Source: Methylocapsa aurea
GTDB taxonomy: Bacteria; Pseudomonadota; Alphaproteobacteria; Rhizobiales; Beijerinckiaceae
Direction of reading: 5' to 3'
DNA length: 64,000 nucleotides
Assembly (NCBI RefSeq): GCF_000746085.1
Contig: NZ_JQKO01000010.1
Location: forward strand, 154,191 to 218,190
The stretch's first letter is position 1. The number at the start of each line of letters is the position of its first letter. Shown here piece after piece: positions 1-10,016 of the stretch. A model generated the notes under the pieces. That model made no database searches, was not told the origin of the DNA, and saw only the letters and a program-made list of their open reading frames with translations. The position numbers and the translations under genes were made by a program.

Positions 1-8
1 CGATGGGC

Positions 9-1334
9 TCAAAGCTGAACGGAGGGTGAGCGCAAAATATTCTTACGCACATAGAAGGCCGCGCCAAGATTCAGGGCGCCGAGAGCGCCGAGAAGGAGCG
101 ATTCCGAGGCTCCAATGGCGTCGCTCTGCAGCGCGGCGGTGAGCAGCACGCCAAAAACGATAAAACTGGAATTGAGAATATTCACGCCGCCGACGATCCT
201 GGCGCGCATGTCCTTAGCCGCATCGGCCTGGATGGCGGTGAACAAGGGCACGACGAAAAGCCCGCCGGCGCAGGCGAGGCCCACGACATCGCAGGCGATT
301 CGGATGCCGGTGGCGGAGCTTAAGAATTCAGCAAGCCCGACTTCAACCCTCGCCACGGGAAGGCTCCAGGTCGCGACCCCAAGATCGATCAGGAAAACCG
401 CCATGCCGAGGGCCGCGTAGGGAACGAGCGTCAAGGAAATGCGGCCGCGCGCGATAACCGCCGCCGCGATCGACCCGATCCCGATCCCCAGCGCAAAAAG
501 AGCGCTGATCGCCGTCTCGACAATAATGCCGCCGCCGGTCTTGTCGCGGATGACGACGGGGATCAGCGAAAGAGCGATCGCGCCGGTCATCCAGAACCAG
601 GAGACCGCGATGCTTCGCGTCCAAAGATTTCGTTCCTGCCGGACTTCGCGCAGAAGGCCGCGCGTCGAGGCGAACACATTGGGATTGATGCGCAAATGCG
701 GCGCGGCGCGTCCGCTGAGCGGTACGAAGAGACTTGCGCCCCAGCAGGCGAGGGCGATGAGCATCAGTTGCAGGACGGTTCCTTCGGGCGAGCGCCCGAC
801 GGCGGAAAGGCCTCCGGCGATCAGTCCCAGGAAGATGGCGATGAAAGTCGCGGCTTCGACCAGCGCATTGCCGGCGAGCAGCTCATGCCTCCTGAGAAGA
901 TCGGGCAGAATGCCATATTTGACCGGGCCGAACAGGGCCGAGATCACGCCGAGCCCGAACAGGGCGGCATAGAGCAGCGGCAAGGAGGTCAGCCATAGGC
1001 CCAAGGCGGCAATGACCTGCACCCAAATCTCGGCGAATTTCAGCCGCCGCCCGAGCCGCGATTTGTCCTGCGCATCCGCCATTTCGCCGCCAAGGCCGGA
1101 GAGGAGCAGCGATGGCGCCATGAAAATGCCGACCGCCAGCGTGATCAGCGGGCCGGCGTCTTTTTCGCCAAGCCTGAAGAGGATCAGCATGGCGAGCATG
1201 TTGCGAACGAAATTATCGTTGAACACGGAAAAGAATTGGCACCAGAACAAAGGCGCGAATCGGCGCGTCCGCAACAGGCCGGCCAGCATGGGCCTTGGCG
1301 CGGAGAGGACGGAATGATCGCTGTCGCGGCTCAT
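9..1334 (-). CDS. MFS transporter, LplT-like
   Basis: A 441-residue inner-membrane protein with about 12 hydrophobic segments. The N-terminal FNDNFVRN stretch (about residues 38-45) and the FGPVKYGILPD loop (around 135-145) are typical of the MFS branch that includes lysophospholipid flippase LplT and the transporter half of transporter-acyltransferase fusions. Here it is a stand-alone transporter with no acyltransferase domain. Its ATG overlaps the stop of the upstream CDF gene by 4 bp (ATGA), so the two are translationally coupled. The substrate is inferred from family likeness only; lysophospholipid is plausible but unproven. The stop codon lies just inside the left window edge, so the gene is complete. 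Confidence 0.85.
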   Translation of the reverse strand: MSRDSDHSVLSAPRPMLAGLLRTRRFAPLFWCQFFSVFNDNFVRNMLAMLILFRLGEKDAGPLITLAVGIFMAPSLLLSGLGGEMADAQDKSRLGRRLKFAEIWVQVIAALGLWLTSLPLLYAALFGLGVISALFGPVKYGILPDLLRRHELLAGNALVEAATFIAIFLGLIAGGLSAVGRSPEGTVLQLMLIALACWGASLFVPLSGRAAPHLRINPNVFASTRGLLREVRQERNLWTRSIAVSWFWMTGAIALSLIPVVIRDKTGGGIIVETAISALFALGIGIGSIAAAVIARGRISLTLVPYAALGMAVFLIDLGVATWSLPVARVEVGLAEFLSSATGIRIACDVVGLACAGGLFVVPLFTAIQADAAKDMRARIVGGVNILNSSFIVFGVLLTAALQSDAIGASESLLLGALGALNLGAAFYVRKNILRSPSVQL

Positions 1335-2707
1335 GGGCGCGGCTCGGCGTGCCCGACGATCCGGACGATCTCGGCGAAGTCGCCGCGCACCTTGCGCTCC
1401 AATTCATCGACATGATCATGAACTGCGTCGACGCGAAGATCAGGATCGACGCAGCAATGGTAATTGACGACCAGGCCAGCCGGCGTTCTTCGCACTCGGA
1501 CATTGTGGATGTCGCGGATCGGCCCCGCTTCCAGCGCTCTTTGCGCAAGGGCGGCGGCGATATCGGCGCATGTCTCGGGGGAAGCATCCTGGCCTTGCAT
1601 CTGACGCGGCTCCTGGGGCTCGATGTGGGTCTCGACTTCGATGTCGGGGCCAAGTTCCTGCCGGATCTGCAGCTCCAGCCCTGACGCGATCTCATGCGCA
1701 TTGCCATGCGTCATGCGGCCGTCGAGTTCGACGTCGAAACTGATCGAGGTCCGGCCGTCGATTTCCTGCAGGGTCACGTGATGAACTGGAACATGGCGCT
1801 TGCCCGCGATCAAGGCGACGCGTTCGAGAATCGTCTCGTTGTCGAGGGCGACGGGATGGGCGGCGACCGTGAGGGCGACTTCCGGATGCCGCGCGGCGAT
1901 GGCCGCCGCGACATTCGCCTTGATGGCGGCGACCTTCTCAAGCGGCAAGGTCCGCGAAACCATGATCGAAATATCGCCGACCACCTCGGCGCCGGCTGGC
2001 CTCAGCCGCGCCGTCGTGACGTCGATCACGCCAGGAACCGATTGCGCGATGGAGGTAATCGCCTCGGTAAGGCCCTTTGGCGCCGCATCGAGCAAAGTGT
2101 CGACAGTGCGCCGGCCAATCTGGAAGCCGGCGACGGCGATGAACCCCGCCACTCCCAGCGCCGCGGCGGCGTCCCCCTCCGGATAGCCATAATGCGCCGC
2201 GGTCAGCCCGACGAGCGCCAGGGCCGAACTGACGATGTCGCTCGAAAAATGAAGCGCGTCGGCGCCGAGGGCCTCGCTGCGCGTCTCCTTGGCGATCCGT
2301 TTGAGGGAGCGCCAACGGAAAAAATCCACAATCATCGAGATGATCAGAACCCCGAAGGTGAGGGGTCCGGCCTCGATCGCGGCGTCGTGGCCGGCGAGGC
2401 GCTTGACCGCTTCAAACAGAATATAGGCGGCCATTGCGAAGAGGACCCCGGTCTCGACCAGGGCCGCCAGCGATTCCACCTTGCCGTGTCCAAATTGATG
2501 ATCCGCATCGGCCGGCTTATTCGCGATTCGTATCGCGAAATAGGTCAAGACCGTCGTCGCGATATCGGCCATATTATTGCCAGCTTCAGACAGGACCGCC
2601 AAGGAGCCGGAAGCAAGGCCGGCGATGAGTTTGGCCAAGGTCATGAGGGTGCTGACCGCGATCGAGGCGATCGCCGCTCGCTCCTTGCGCCGATTGGCGT
2701 CGGTCAT
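1331..2707 (-). CDS. Cation diffusion facilitator with three C-terminal domains
   Basis: A CDF-family metal/proton antiporter with the expected membrane domain of about six helices, including the FGHGKVE signature and an HxxxD pair (HFSSD) in TM5. The TM2 motif reads NNMAD, so the usual first Asp/His of the transport site is Asn while the second Asp is kept. The cytoplasmic part is unusually long: after the membrane domain there are three consecutive ferredoxin-like stretches resembling the ZT_dimer domain, centred on VVGDISIMV, SISFDVELDG and VVNYHCCVDP. The start is placed at the ATG preceded by GGAA rather than at an upstream in-frame ATG (2737) without a ribosome site. Coupled to the downstream MFS gene. 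Metal specificity cannot be told from the sequence. Confidence 0.9.
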   Translation of the reverse strand: MTDANRRKERAAIASIAVSTLMTLAKLIAGLASGSLAVLSEAGNNMADIATTVLTYFAIRIANKPADADHQFGHGKVESLAALVETGVLFAMAAYILFEAVKRLAGHDAAIEAGPLTFGVLIISMIVDFFRWRSLKRIAKETRSEALGADALHFSSDIVSSALALVGLTAAHYGYPEGDAAAALGVAGFIAVAGFQIGRRTVDTLLDAAPKGLTEAITSIAQSVPGVIDVTTARLRPAGAEVVGDISIMVSRTLPLEKVAAIKANVAAAIAARHPEVALTVAAHPVALDNETILERVALIAGKRHVPVHHVTLQEIDGRTSISFDVELDGRMTHGNAHEIASGLELQIRQELGPDIEVETHIEPQEPRQMQGQDASPETCADIAAALAQRALEAGPIRDIHNVRVRRTPAGLVVNYHCCVDPDLRVDAVHDHVDELERKVRGDFAEIVRIVGHAEPRP

Positions 2708-2897
2708 CGGCTTTTCCAGCTTTGTCGGCGGCCCCATTGGCTCATATGCTTAAATCCCAGTGCGGCGGCCGAGGTCGGTCGCCGGATGCGCCAGAGGCCT
2801 GCAAGACGCGGCAAGACCCGCCGTCCATGCTATATTATATCCAAATCGAATGCGCCGCCGGTTGCGGGACGGGGCGAAATCGGCAGAGGAATCGAAC

Positions 2898-3338
2898 ATG
2901 GAATATCTGCATACGATGGTCCGCGTCGCCGATCTCGGGCAATCGCTTGAATTTTACGCCGATAAACTCGGCCTGATCGAGGTCAGACGGATCGAAAACG
3001 AAACCGGTCGCTATACCCTAGTCTATCTTGCCGCCCCCGGCGACGTCGACCGCGCCATCAAATTCAAAACGCCGCTGATCGAGCTGACCTATAATTGGGA
3101 CGAAGAGACGTATAAGAGCGGCCGGAACTTCGGTCATATCGCCTTTGGCGTCGAGGATATTTACGCAACCTGCGACAGGCTCATGAAGGCCGGCGTCACC
3201 ATCGCCCGCCCGCCGCGCGATGGCGCTATGGCGTTCATCCGCTCGCCCGACAATATTTCCATCGAGCTTTTGCAGAAGGGCCCGCCGCTGCCAAGGCAAG
3301 AGCCCTGGGCTTCCATGCCCAGCACCGGGGTGTGGTAG
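2898..3338 (+). CDS. gloA: Lactoylglutathione lyase (glyoxalase I)
   Basis: A 146-residue single-domain glyoxalase I, the usual length for the bacterial enzyme, which turns the methylglyoxal-glutathione hemithioacetal into S-lactoylglutathione. The four expected metal ligands are visible: His5 (EYLHT), Glu in LIELTYN, His in FGHIAFG and Glu in ISIELLQ. The ATG is preceded by AGAGGA at 2885-2890, a good ribosome site; in-frame codons upstream look like intergenic sequence. It is divergent from the CDF gene and followed at once by the trehalose-phosphatase gene. Confidence 0.95.
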   Translation: MEYLHTMVRVADLGQSLEFYADKLGLIEVRRIENETGRYTLVYLAAPGDVDRAIKFKTPLIELTYNWDEETYKSGRNFGHIAFGVEDIYATCDRLMKAGVTIARPPRDGAMAFIRSPDNISIELLQKGPPLPRQEPWASMPSTGVW

Positions 3339-3342
3339 CAAT

Positions 3343-4110
3343 TTGCCCCCCGTTTCCGAGATCTTGCCGCCTGGCGGTTTGGCGCAATTGGCGCCGGTCG
3401 CCTCGAGCGCCTATTTCCTCGATGTCGATGGGACGCTTCTTGCGATCAGGCCGCGGCCCGAGGATGTCGTCGCCGATGCGTCCCTGCTTGGCCTGCTGGC
3501 GGGGCTCTCGGACGCGGCCGGCGGCGCGCTGGCGCTGGTCAGCGGTCGCAAGATCGACGATATCGACCGCATTTTCGCGCCGGCGGTCTTTTGCGCCGCC
3601 GGGCTGCATGGCGCGGAAATCCGGTTTCCGGATGGATCGCGCATCTTGGCGCAAAGCGGCGTCATGGACATCGCCCGGCCGAAACTCCTTGCATTCGTCG
3701 CGCGGCATCAGGGTTTGCGGCTTGAGGATAAGGGCGCGACGCTCGCCGTTCATTTCAGGCAAAGGCCGGACCTTGGACCCGAAGTCTTGGCCGCGCTGAT
3801 GGGCGTTGCGCGAGGGGATGTTGCGGGCGATCTCGCCGTGCAGGAGGGCAAGATGGTCGCCGAACTCAAGCGGGCCGGCCACCACAAGGGAACCGCCATT
3901 GCAGCCTTGCTGAAGGCGGCGCCCCATGCTGGGCGGCAGCCGGTCTTCATCGGCGACGATCTGACCGACGAAAGCGGCTTTAGCTTCGTTAATGCGCTCG
4001 GCGGGATTTCGATCCGCATCGGCCCGGCCGAGGAGCCAAGCGCGGCGCGGCATCGTTTGAGCGATCCGGACGAATTAAGGCGGGAGCTCCGTTCGCTGCT
4101 TGGGGGATGA
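3343..4110 (+). CDS. otsB: Trehalose-6-phosphate phosphatase
   Basis: An HAD-superfamily phosphatase that releases trehalose from trehalose-6-phosphate. It shows the nucleophile motif DVDGT near its N terminus, [10 protein letters not shown] with the motif II serine, and [12 protein letters not shown], the OtsB-type motif IV. No ATG lies near the expected N terminus; a TTG at 3343, five bases after the gloA stop, gives a 255-residue protein of normal length, with another TTG at 3364 as alternative. An in-frame start at 3220 would overlap gloA heavily and is unlikely. The partner synthase OtsA is not in the window. The 3' end overlaps the convergent mutase gene by 36 bp. Confidence 0.88.
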   Translation: MPPVSEILPPGGLAQLAPVASSAYFLDVDGTLLAIRPRPEDVVADASLLGLLAGLSDAAGGALALVSGRKIDDIDRIFAPAVFCAAGLHGAEIRFPDGSRILAQSGVMDIARPKLLAFVARHQGLRLEDKGATLAVHFRQRPDLGPEVLAALMGVARGDVAGDLAVQEGKMVAELKRAGHHKGTAIAALLKAAPHAGRQPVFIGDDLTDESGFSFVNALGGISIRIGPAEEPSAARHRLSDPDELRRELRSLLGG

Positions 4111-6291
4111 GACGGGGGCGTCTCGCGGGCATCGCGCCGCCGCATCCTTCTGGCGATAGCCGAGCCTTCCGTTCAAAAGCTCGATCAGACGCGCCGCCGC
4201 TTCCGGGATCACCGTTCCCGGCGGAAAAATCGCAGCGGCGCCGGCCTCCGCCAGGGCGTCGAAATCCTGCGGCGGGATGACCCCGCCGACCACGATCATA
4301 ATGTCAGGCCGGCCTTCCCGCTCAAGCGCGGCCCGCAATTGCGGGATGAGCGTCAGATGCCCGGCGGCGAGCGAGGAGACGCCAAGGATATGGACATTGG
4401 CCTCGACCGCCTGGCGCGCGGCCTCCTCGGGCGTCGAAAAAAGCGGCCCGATCTCGACCGCGAAGCCGAAATCGCTCAGCGCCGACGCGACCACTTTCTG
4501 GCCGCGATCATGCCCATCCTGGCCGATTTTAGCGACGAGAATGCGGGGGCGTCGGCCATCGTTCTCGGCAAAATCCGCCACCAGGCGCTTTATATAGGCG
4601 ATGGTGGCGGAGCCAACGCCGGCTTCCGCCGCATAGACGCCGGAAATGGCCTGGATCTCCGCGCGATGGCGGCCAAACACTTTTTCAAGCGCGAAGGAGA
4701 TTTCGCCGACCGTCGCCTTGGCCCGCGCAGCCTCGATCGCGAGCGCCAGGAGATTGGCGCTCGTTTTCGCTCCCTGCGTCAAAGCGTCTAGCTTTTCTGC
4801 GACAAGGGCTGGCTCGCGCCCGGCTTTCAGCCGTTCGAGCTTGGCGATCTGCCGGGTGCGAACGGCGGCCGCGTCGACCTTCAAGATCGCGACCTCGGTT
4901 TCGCTCTGGGGCCTATAGGCGTTGACCCCGATCACGGTTTGAGCCCCGCTGTCGATGCGCGCCTGCGTCCTGGCGGCTGCCTCCTCGATGCGCCGTTTCG
5001 GGAGGCCGGCCTCGATCGCCTTGGCCATGCCGCCGAGGGCTTCGATCTCATCGAGATGCGTTGCGACGCGCGCGGCGAGCTCGGCGGTGAGCCGCTCGAC
5101 GTAAAACGAGCCGCCCCAGGGATCGATGATGCGGGTCGTTCCGCTTTCCTGCTGCAGGAACAGCTGGGTGTTGCGCGCGACGCGGGCCGAAAATTCGGAA
5201 GGCAGCGCAAGCGCCTCGTCGAACGCATTGGTGTGCAGCGATTGCGTATGGCCCTGCGTCGCCGCCATGGCCTCGATCTGCGTGCGGATGATGTTGTTGA
5301 ACGGGTCTTGCGCGGTCAGCGACCAGCCCGAGGTTTGCGCATGGGTGCGCAGCGCCAGGGACTTTTCGTTGGCCGGATTGAATCCCTTCACGAGCTTCGC
5401 CCAGAGGAGGCGGGCGGCGCGCAGTTTTGCGATTTCCATGAAGAAATTCATCGAGGTCGCAAAGAAAAACGAAAGGCGGGGCGCAAATTGATCGATATCG
5501 AGACCGGCCTTCAGCCCGGCGCGAATGTATTCGAGGCCGTCGGCCAGCGTATAGGCGAGTTCGAGGTCGGCGCTCGCCCCAGCTTCTTGCATATGATAGC
5601 CGGAGATCGAGATTGAATTGAACTTCGGCATGTTTTGCGCGGTAAACGCAAAAATATCGGAGGTGATGCGCAAGGACGCAGCGGGTGGATAGATATAGGT
5701 GTTGCGCACCATGAATTCTTTTAAGATATCGTTTTGGATCGTGCCGGCAAGCTTGCCCAGCGGCGCGCCCTGTTCCTCCGCCGCGACGATATAGAGCGCG
5801 AGGATCGGCAGCACGGCGCCGTTCATCGTCATCGAGACCGACATTTCATCCAGCGGAATGCCTGAAAAAAGCATCCGCATGTCGTCGATGGAATCGATCG
5901 CGACGCCGGCCATCCCGACATCGGCGGCGACGCGCGGATGATCGGAATCATAGCCCCTGTGGGTGGGAAGATCGAAAGCCACGGAGAGGCCTTTTTGCCC
6001 AGCGGCTAGGTTGCGGCGGTAAAAGGCATTCGACTCCTCGGGCGTCGAGAAGCCGGCATATTGGCGGATCGTCCAGGGCCGCAGCGCGTACATCAGAGGG
6101 TAGGGGCCGCGGAGATAGGGCGGCAACCCCGGAAATGTATCGAGCCAGTCGATCCCTTCGAGGTCAGCCGAATGGTAGATTGGCTTGACCACGACGCCTT
6201 CGGGCGTCGCCCAATCTTCGCCCGCGAGTTGGTCTGATGGACCTGCGGCGGGCGCGAAACTCAAGTCCGAAAAATCAGGAATGCGGCTCAC
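4075..6291 (-). CDS. mutB: Methylmalonyl-CoA mutase, large (catalytic) subunit
   Basis: A 738-residue adenosylcobalamin-dependent mutase subunit interconverting (R)-methylmalonyl-CoA and succinyl-CoA. The N-terminal TIM barrel carries family stretches such as [15 protein letters not shown] and [12 protein letters not shown]. The C-terminal cobalamin domain has the base-off motif DGHDRG at about residues 592-597, whose His is the cobalt ligand, followed by a conserved GVSSLAAGH turn. The small subunit lies upstream on the same strand, separated by a secreted-protein gene and an apparent terminator, so this gene probably has its own promoter in 6292-6585. The 3' end overlaps otsB tail to tail. 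Confidence 0.97.
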   Translation of the reverse strand: MSRIPDFSDLSFAPAAGPSDQLAGEDWATPEGVVVKPIYHSADLEGIDWLDTFPGLPPYLRGPYPLMYALRPWTIRQYAGFSTPEESNAFYRRNLAAGQKGLSVAFDLPTHRGYDSDHPRVAADVGMAGVAIDSIDDMRMLFSGIPLDEMSVSMTMNGAVLPILALYIVAAEEQGAPLGKLAGTIQNDILKEFMVRNTYIYPPAASLRITSDIFAFTAQNMPKFNSISISGYHMQEAGASADLELAYTLADGLEYIRAGLKAGLDIDQFAPRLSFFFATSMNFFMEIAKLRAARLLWAKLVKGFNPANEKSLALRTHAQTSGWSLTAQDPFNNIIRTQIEAMAATQGHTQSLHTNAFDEALALPSEFSARVARNTQLFLQQESGTTRIIDPWGGSFYVERLTAELAARVATHLDEIEALGGMAKAIEAGLPKRRIEEAAARTQARIDSGAQTVIGVNAYRPQSETEVAILKVDAAAVRTRQIAKLERLKAGREPALVAEKLDALTQGAKTSANLLALAIEAARAKATVGEISFALEKVFGRHRAEIQAISGVYAAEAGVGSATIAYIKRLVADFAENDGRRPRILVAKIGQDGHDRGQKVVASALSDFGFAVEIGPLFSTPEEAARQAVEANVHILGVSSLAAGHLTLIPQLRAALEREGRPDIMIVVGGVIPPQDFDALAEAGAAAIFPPGTVIPEAAARLIELLNGRLGYRQKDAAARCPRDAPVSSPKQRTELPP

Positions 6292-6442
6292 AAGGCGTCC
6301 TCCCGGCTGGGCAAGACCGTGGATCAGCCAAATGATAGAGCGTTGCGCCGAATATGGCCATTGCGCTTGTCGGGACCGCGCCTTCTACGCGAAGACGCCG
6401 CTCCCGGCGCGCGCCGCTAGACTTTGTGATGGCGCGATTGTC

Positions 6443-6535
6443 CAGAGCGCTTTCGGATTTTCGAGAATCAAAAAGCAGCTCTCATTGTTTACTTTATCGC
6501 ATTTTCTTAATGCGAGCCGGCATCTACTGTCGTTC
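6443..6535 (-). repeat. Dispersed intergenic element, family A copy 1
   Basis: Read on the minus strand this stretch matches two other intergenic stretches (59034-59139 and 62386-62481). Shared blocks are a GATGCCGG-like core, a TTAAGAAAATGCG block, an A-rich block and a GAGCTGCTTT block, in the same order and spacing. It fills the gap upstream of mutB, which otherwise holds no gene. Function unknown. Confidence 0.6.
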
Positions 6536-6551
6536 TATTTGACGAATGATG

Positions 6552-6588
6552 CATCCAAAAAGTCGGCAACTTTTGGCGTCACGCTCTA
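6552..6588 (-). terminator. Shared terminator module, copy 1
   Basis: On the minus strand the TAG stop of the secreted-protein gene is followed by AGCGTGACGC and a hairpin with arms at 6569-6576 and 6555-6563, ending in a run of five T. This looks like a Rho-independent terminator. The same 18-base block beginning at the stop codon, with the same hairpin plan, follows an unrelated gene at 49100-49135. Confidence 0.55.
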
Positions 6589-6987
6589 GCTTTGCCGAGC
6601 GGCGCGCCACGATCCGCCACATTGCATGGTCGGAGACGACCAGGTGCCGGAGCCTGAGCTGCCTTTGACCTTTCCGGCGACATGGGCGACGTTATTGTCG
6701 CGGCGAAACGCCAGGGAGACAACGCCGCGCTGGTCGATCTGACCGGAGGCCTGCATGATCGCGTCGCCAGCCGAACTGACGCGGCCGCCGGAGACGGCGA
6801 TTGTCCAATGATAGGATCTGTCGCATGCGCCTTGCTCGGTGACGATTTCGACGGCATAGACGCCATCGTGATTTTCCACGGCGGCGGACCTGATCTTATT
6901 CTCCGCGCTCGCCATAAGAATCGCGGACAAGAGACTGGCGGCGGCGAGCGCGGCGGTGAAAAGATGTGAATAACGAACAGGGCTCAT
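6586..6987 (-). CDS. Small secreted protein, unknown function
   Basis: A 133-residue protein with a clear Sec signal peptide (YSHLFTAALAAASLLSAILM, then cleavage near ASAEN). The mature part has two cysteines (GACDRSY and MQCGGSW) and a beta-rich, glycine/serine-rich pattern. The chosen ATG is preceded by GGGAG; a longer in-frame start at 7122 would put a charged, non-signal segment in front. It lies between the two mutase genes on the same strand but has its own terminator, so it may be an independent unit. No family recognised. Confidence 0.65.
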   Translation of the reverse strand: MSPVRYSHLFTAALAAASLLSAILMASAENKIRSAAVENHDGVYAVEIVTEQGACDRSYHWTIAVSGGRVSSAGDAIMQASGQIDQRGVVSLAFRRDNNVAHVAGKVKGSSGSGTWSSPTMQCGGSWRAARQS

Positions 6988-7316
6988 TCTATTTTTCTCC
7001 CAACTGCCTTCCGGCACAAATAAAGCTTTCGGCGAAGCGGAGCGTGGTTCGCCGTTTCGCGATGCGGCCAAATGAATGTCACGGCGCTTCCCAGGCTCCC
7101 ATGAAGCGGGATGGCGCCTCATGGCGCCAATAAGCCTACGGGCAGAGGGCGTCCTGAAATGCGATCAAGCAAATGATCAAGCAAATGATCAAGCAATCGA
7201 ACAACGCCCTTGCGCTTACCGTGAAAGCGCTCTCGTCCTTACGCCTTGAAAAAAGCGCGAGCCCGCCACAAAAAGTCAACAGCCAATTCGCACTTTAACC
7301 AAGATCATTACCGATC
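6988..7316. other. Intergenic gap with short tandem repeat
   Basis: No convincing gene is seen between the small secreted protein and the mutase small subunit. The only structure noted is the 12-bp tandem repeat at 7163-7198. Confidence 0.5.
7163..7198. repeat. 12-bp tandem repeat, about 2.8 copies
   Basis: The unit GATCAAGCAAAT is repeated head to tail (7163-7174, 7175-7186, then a partial copy from 7187). It lies in the gap downstream of mutA. Confidence 0.8.
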
Positions 7317-9182
7317 CTAAACGGCTCTGGCAAGTGCATGCTCCAGAATGACCAGGGCATTGCACCCCGGATGAACGAATTCAGCGACCCCGGCCTCTCG
7401 CAAAGCGGCTTTCATTTTGGCGGGAGATCCGGCGAAACAAATGAGCGCCGCGCCCGCTGCGCCGATCGCCCGCGCGGTCGCGAGAGCGGTCTCCGGGGCA
7501 ATGGCGTCGGAGGCGCAAATGCAGGCGATTCTGCAACCTGAAAGGCGGAAGGCCGCCTCCACCTCTTGAACTGTCTTGAAGCCGGCGTTGGCCACAGCCT
7601 CGATGCCCCCTGCCTCGAAGAGGTTCTTGGCGAAGATCGAAGGCGCCAGAAAATCTTCCAGAGATCCTAGATTGGCGAAAAAGATTGTTGGTCTCGCGCC
7701 CGTTTGGGCGAGGGCCGCGTCGGAAGCCGCGCGCAAACCTTCATAAGGTTCGGCGTCGCGATGGCAGGCGAGGGGCGCGCATCCGGCGCCCGCCCGCGCC
7801 GATGGGCCATCGACCGGCGGAGCCACGGCCAGCACCTCCACCGCCGTTTCGCCAAGATCTGGAAAAGTGCTGGAGCCGGTGATCGCCTGCGTCCTATGGG
7901 CAATGCGCTCGCGTCTTATTGCCGCGGTCGCCGCGATCTCCTCTTGCGGCCAACCGACCCTAAGGCTTTCTAAAACGCCGCCCGATCTTTCAAACCTTTG
8001 GAACAAAGTCCACGCTTTCGCGCAGAGGCCGTCGGTCAGTGCCTCGAAACCGCCGGCGCCTGCCGCAGGATCGGCGACCTTGGCGAGGTTCGCCTCGAAG
8101 AGAAGCAGCAATTGCGCATTGCGCGCCAGCCGGCGGGCGAATTCGTCCGGCAGGCCGAGCGCCAAAGTGAAAGGCAGAATGGTGATGACGTCCGCGCCGC
8201 CAAGGCCGGCGGAAAATGCGCCCATCGTCCCCCGGAAGATATTCACCCAAGGGTCGCGCTTGGTCATCATCCGATAGGAGGTTTCGGCATGGAGGCGGAT
8301 TGGCTTTGGCGCAAGGCCGCAGGCCGATTCGACGCGCGCCCAGAGCCGCCGCAAGGCGCGGAATTTGGCGATGGTCAGGAACGCGTCGGAGTCGGCGGCA
8401 AGCAGAAAAGCGATCTCGTCCCGGGCCTCGCTGAGGCCGACGCCATTGGCCACCAGTAGCCGAAGATAATCGACGCCGGTCGCCAGCACCGCTGCGAGCT
8501 CTTGCGCCTCGCCGGCTCCCGCGTCGTGATAGGGGCGCCCATCGGCAAGGAGGAAATGCCCCGCGAATCCGCTATCGCTCAGAGTCTGGCGCATATCCGC
8601 CGCCGTGCGCCCGATCTTGGCGATGGTTGCTGGAATTGCTCCCGATTTGGCGAAATGGCCGATCGGATCATGGCCGAAATCAATGTTGAGCGCGGCGGCG
8701 GTCAGCCGGCGTTTTCTGGCGAGCGCGGCGAATGCCGGGGCAATTTCCATGGTCCGCGCCCCGGCGTCGAGCCGAAGCGAGATCAGATCGAGTTCGACGC
8801 CTTCCAGCGCCGCGTCGAGATCGCTTTCGCTTCCGATCTCGACGCCAAAGCCGCGCGCCGCCGGCGCCTGCGCGACGGTAAGCGTGAGGGCGGCGGCTCC
8901 GCCCTCGAGGTCTGACCGCGCGAGTCGATTTGCGCTCGCAGCATCCGGGTGGTCCATTCTTTGCGCAACGCGCCAGCCGTCCGGCCTTTGCCGCAAGGCG
9001 CGGCCGAGTCCAGCGGGGGCGCGCGGGTAGAGCGGATTGATCGCGAGGCCTTCAGGCGTCGAGGCGACGAGCTTTTCGAAGCTGCCGCCTTTGAGCGCGG
9101 CATCGGCGAGCTGAGCCCATCGAACTGCGTCCGCCGGGGAGAACAGGCCTTCAATTTCGATGCCTTTGGAGCCTGTTTCCAT
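7317..9182 (-). CDS. mutA: Methylmalonyl-CoA mutase, small subunit
   Basis: A 621-residue paralogue of the catalytic subunit, matching the small subunit of heterodimeric methylmalonyl-CoA mutases. The barrel is recognisable (INPLYPRAP, LHAETSYRMMTKRDPWVNIFRGTMGAFSAGLGGAD in outline). In the C-terminal Rossmann-like domain the position of the cobalamin motif DxHxxG is replaced by NLGSLEDF, so it should not bind B12, as is normal for this structural subunit. A TetR gene lies upstream on the same strand and may control it; that is inference. Confidence 0.93.
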   Translation of the reverse strand: METGSKGIEIEGLFSPADAVRWAQLADAALKGGSFEKLVASTPEGLAINPLYPRAPAGLGRALRQRPDGWRVAQRMDHPDAASANRLARSDLEGGAAALTLTVAQAPAARGFGVEIGSESDLDAALEGVELDLISLRLDAGARTMEIAPAFAALARKRRLTAAALNIDFGHDPIGHFAKSGAIPATIAKIGRTAADMRQTLSDSGFAGHFLLADGRPYHDAGAGEAQELAAVLATGVDYLRLLVANGVGLSEARDEIAFLLAADSDAFLTIAKFRALRRLWARVESACGLAPKPIRLHAETSYRMMTKRDPWVNIFRGTMGAFSAGLGGADVITILPFTLALGLPDEFARRLARNAQLLLLFEANLAKVADPAAGAGGFEALTDGLCAKAWTLFQRFERSGGVLESLRVGWPQEEIAATAAIRRERIAHRTQAITGSSTFPDLGETAVEVLAVAPPVDGPSARAGAGCAPLACHRDAEPYEGLRAASDAALAQTGARPTIFFANLGSLEDFLAPSIFAKNLFEAGGIEAVANAGFKTVQEVEAAFRLSGCRIACICASDAIAPETALATARAIGAAGAALICFAGSPAKMKAALREAGVAEFVHPGCNALVILEHALARAV

Positions 9183-9401
9183 TTTGGATCCGCCGACGAT
9201 CTCTCCAGTTCGCCATGCGGAGAGGCGCCGCCGATTAGGGCGCGACGCGACTTAGTCCGGCCATGTGGGGCGATCTCGGGCCTGTTTGCAAGACCGACTC
9301 ACTTTTGCATTTGATCATCGCGGATATCAACGCGCCATCAATAGATGGCATTGGTCCGGCGACGCATCCAGCCCATCCGCCATTGACGAGGGGCAATCCG
9401 A

Positions 9402-10001
9402 TCAGGCTCTTTCAGCGAGCGCGGCGAGGCAGAAATCGATCATTTGATCGAGCGTTGGCTCAGGATCCTGCGCGCATTCCACCATCAGCCGCGGATGAAG
9501 GAAACGGACGCAGGCGCTGCGGACGAGAATCGCCGCAAGCTCCGAATCGCCGGCCTTAAATTCGCCGGCCGCCATTCCCCGGCTGATAATTTGAGCGAGA
9601 ATCTTGTCCATCTTGTCGGCGTGTTCACGGACGATCGGCCAATTTTCATTATAGGCCGTCTCAAATAATTCGTGCAGCTTCCGATCGGACAGGAATCGCT
9701 GTGAGTTCAGATCCTCAATGGCGGCCATCAAATTGCGCAAAGACTTGCCGGCCGGTCCCGATGCTCTCGCGATTTTCGTTGCGGAGGCTTCGATCTCGCC
9801 GAAAATCCTGCTGCAGACGGCCACGTTGATTTCGGCTTTGGCGCCAAAGAATCGATAAACGTTAGCCGGCGACATGTGCAACTCGCGCGCGATATCGCCG
9901 ACGGTCGTTTTTTGAAAGCCGACCTCGTGGAACAAGCGCTCCGCCACCCCGATGATGTCGAGCTGGGTATCGCCTTCTCTCTGCGCAGATGAGTTTTTCA
10001 T
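9402..10001 (-). CDS. TetR/AcrR-family transcriptional regulator
   Basis: About 199 residues. The N-terminal helix-turn-helix is typical: FQKTTVGDIARELHMSPANVYRFFGAK. It is followed by an all-helical ligand domain and a C-terminal pattern (RFLHPRLMVECAQDPEPTLDQMIDFCLAAL) common in alphaproteobacterial members. The ATG at 10001 (MKNSSAQ) is preferred; an ATG five codons upstream (10016) is possible. It is co-oriented with the methylmalonyl-CoA mutase genes 220 bp downstream, which makes it a candidate regulator. Ligand unknown. Confidence 0.9.
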   Translation of the reverse strand: MKNSSAQREGDTQLDIIGVAERLFHEVGFQKTTVGDIARELHMSPANVYRFFGAKAEINVAVCSRIFGEIEASATKIARASGPAGKSLRNLMAAIEDLNSQRFLSDRKLHELFETAYNENWPIVREHADKMDKILAQIISRGMAAGEFKAGDSELAAILVRSACVRFLHPRLMVECAQDPEPTLDQMIDFCLAALAERA

Positions 10002-10016
10002 TCGATCACAATCCAT

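Noticed and set aside
7163..7198. CRISPR-like array
   Set aside because: The 12-bp units are contiguous without spacers, so it is a simple tandem repeat.
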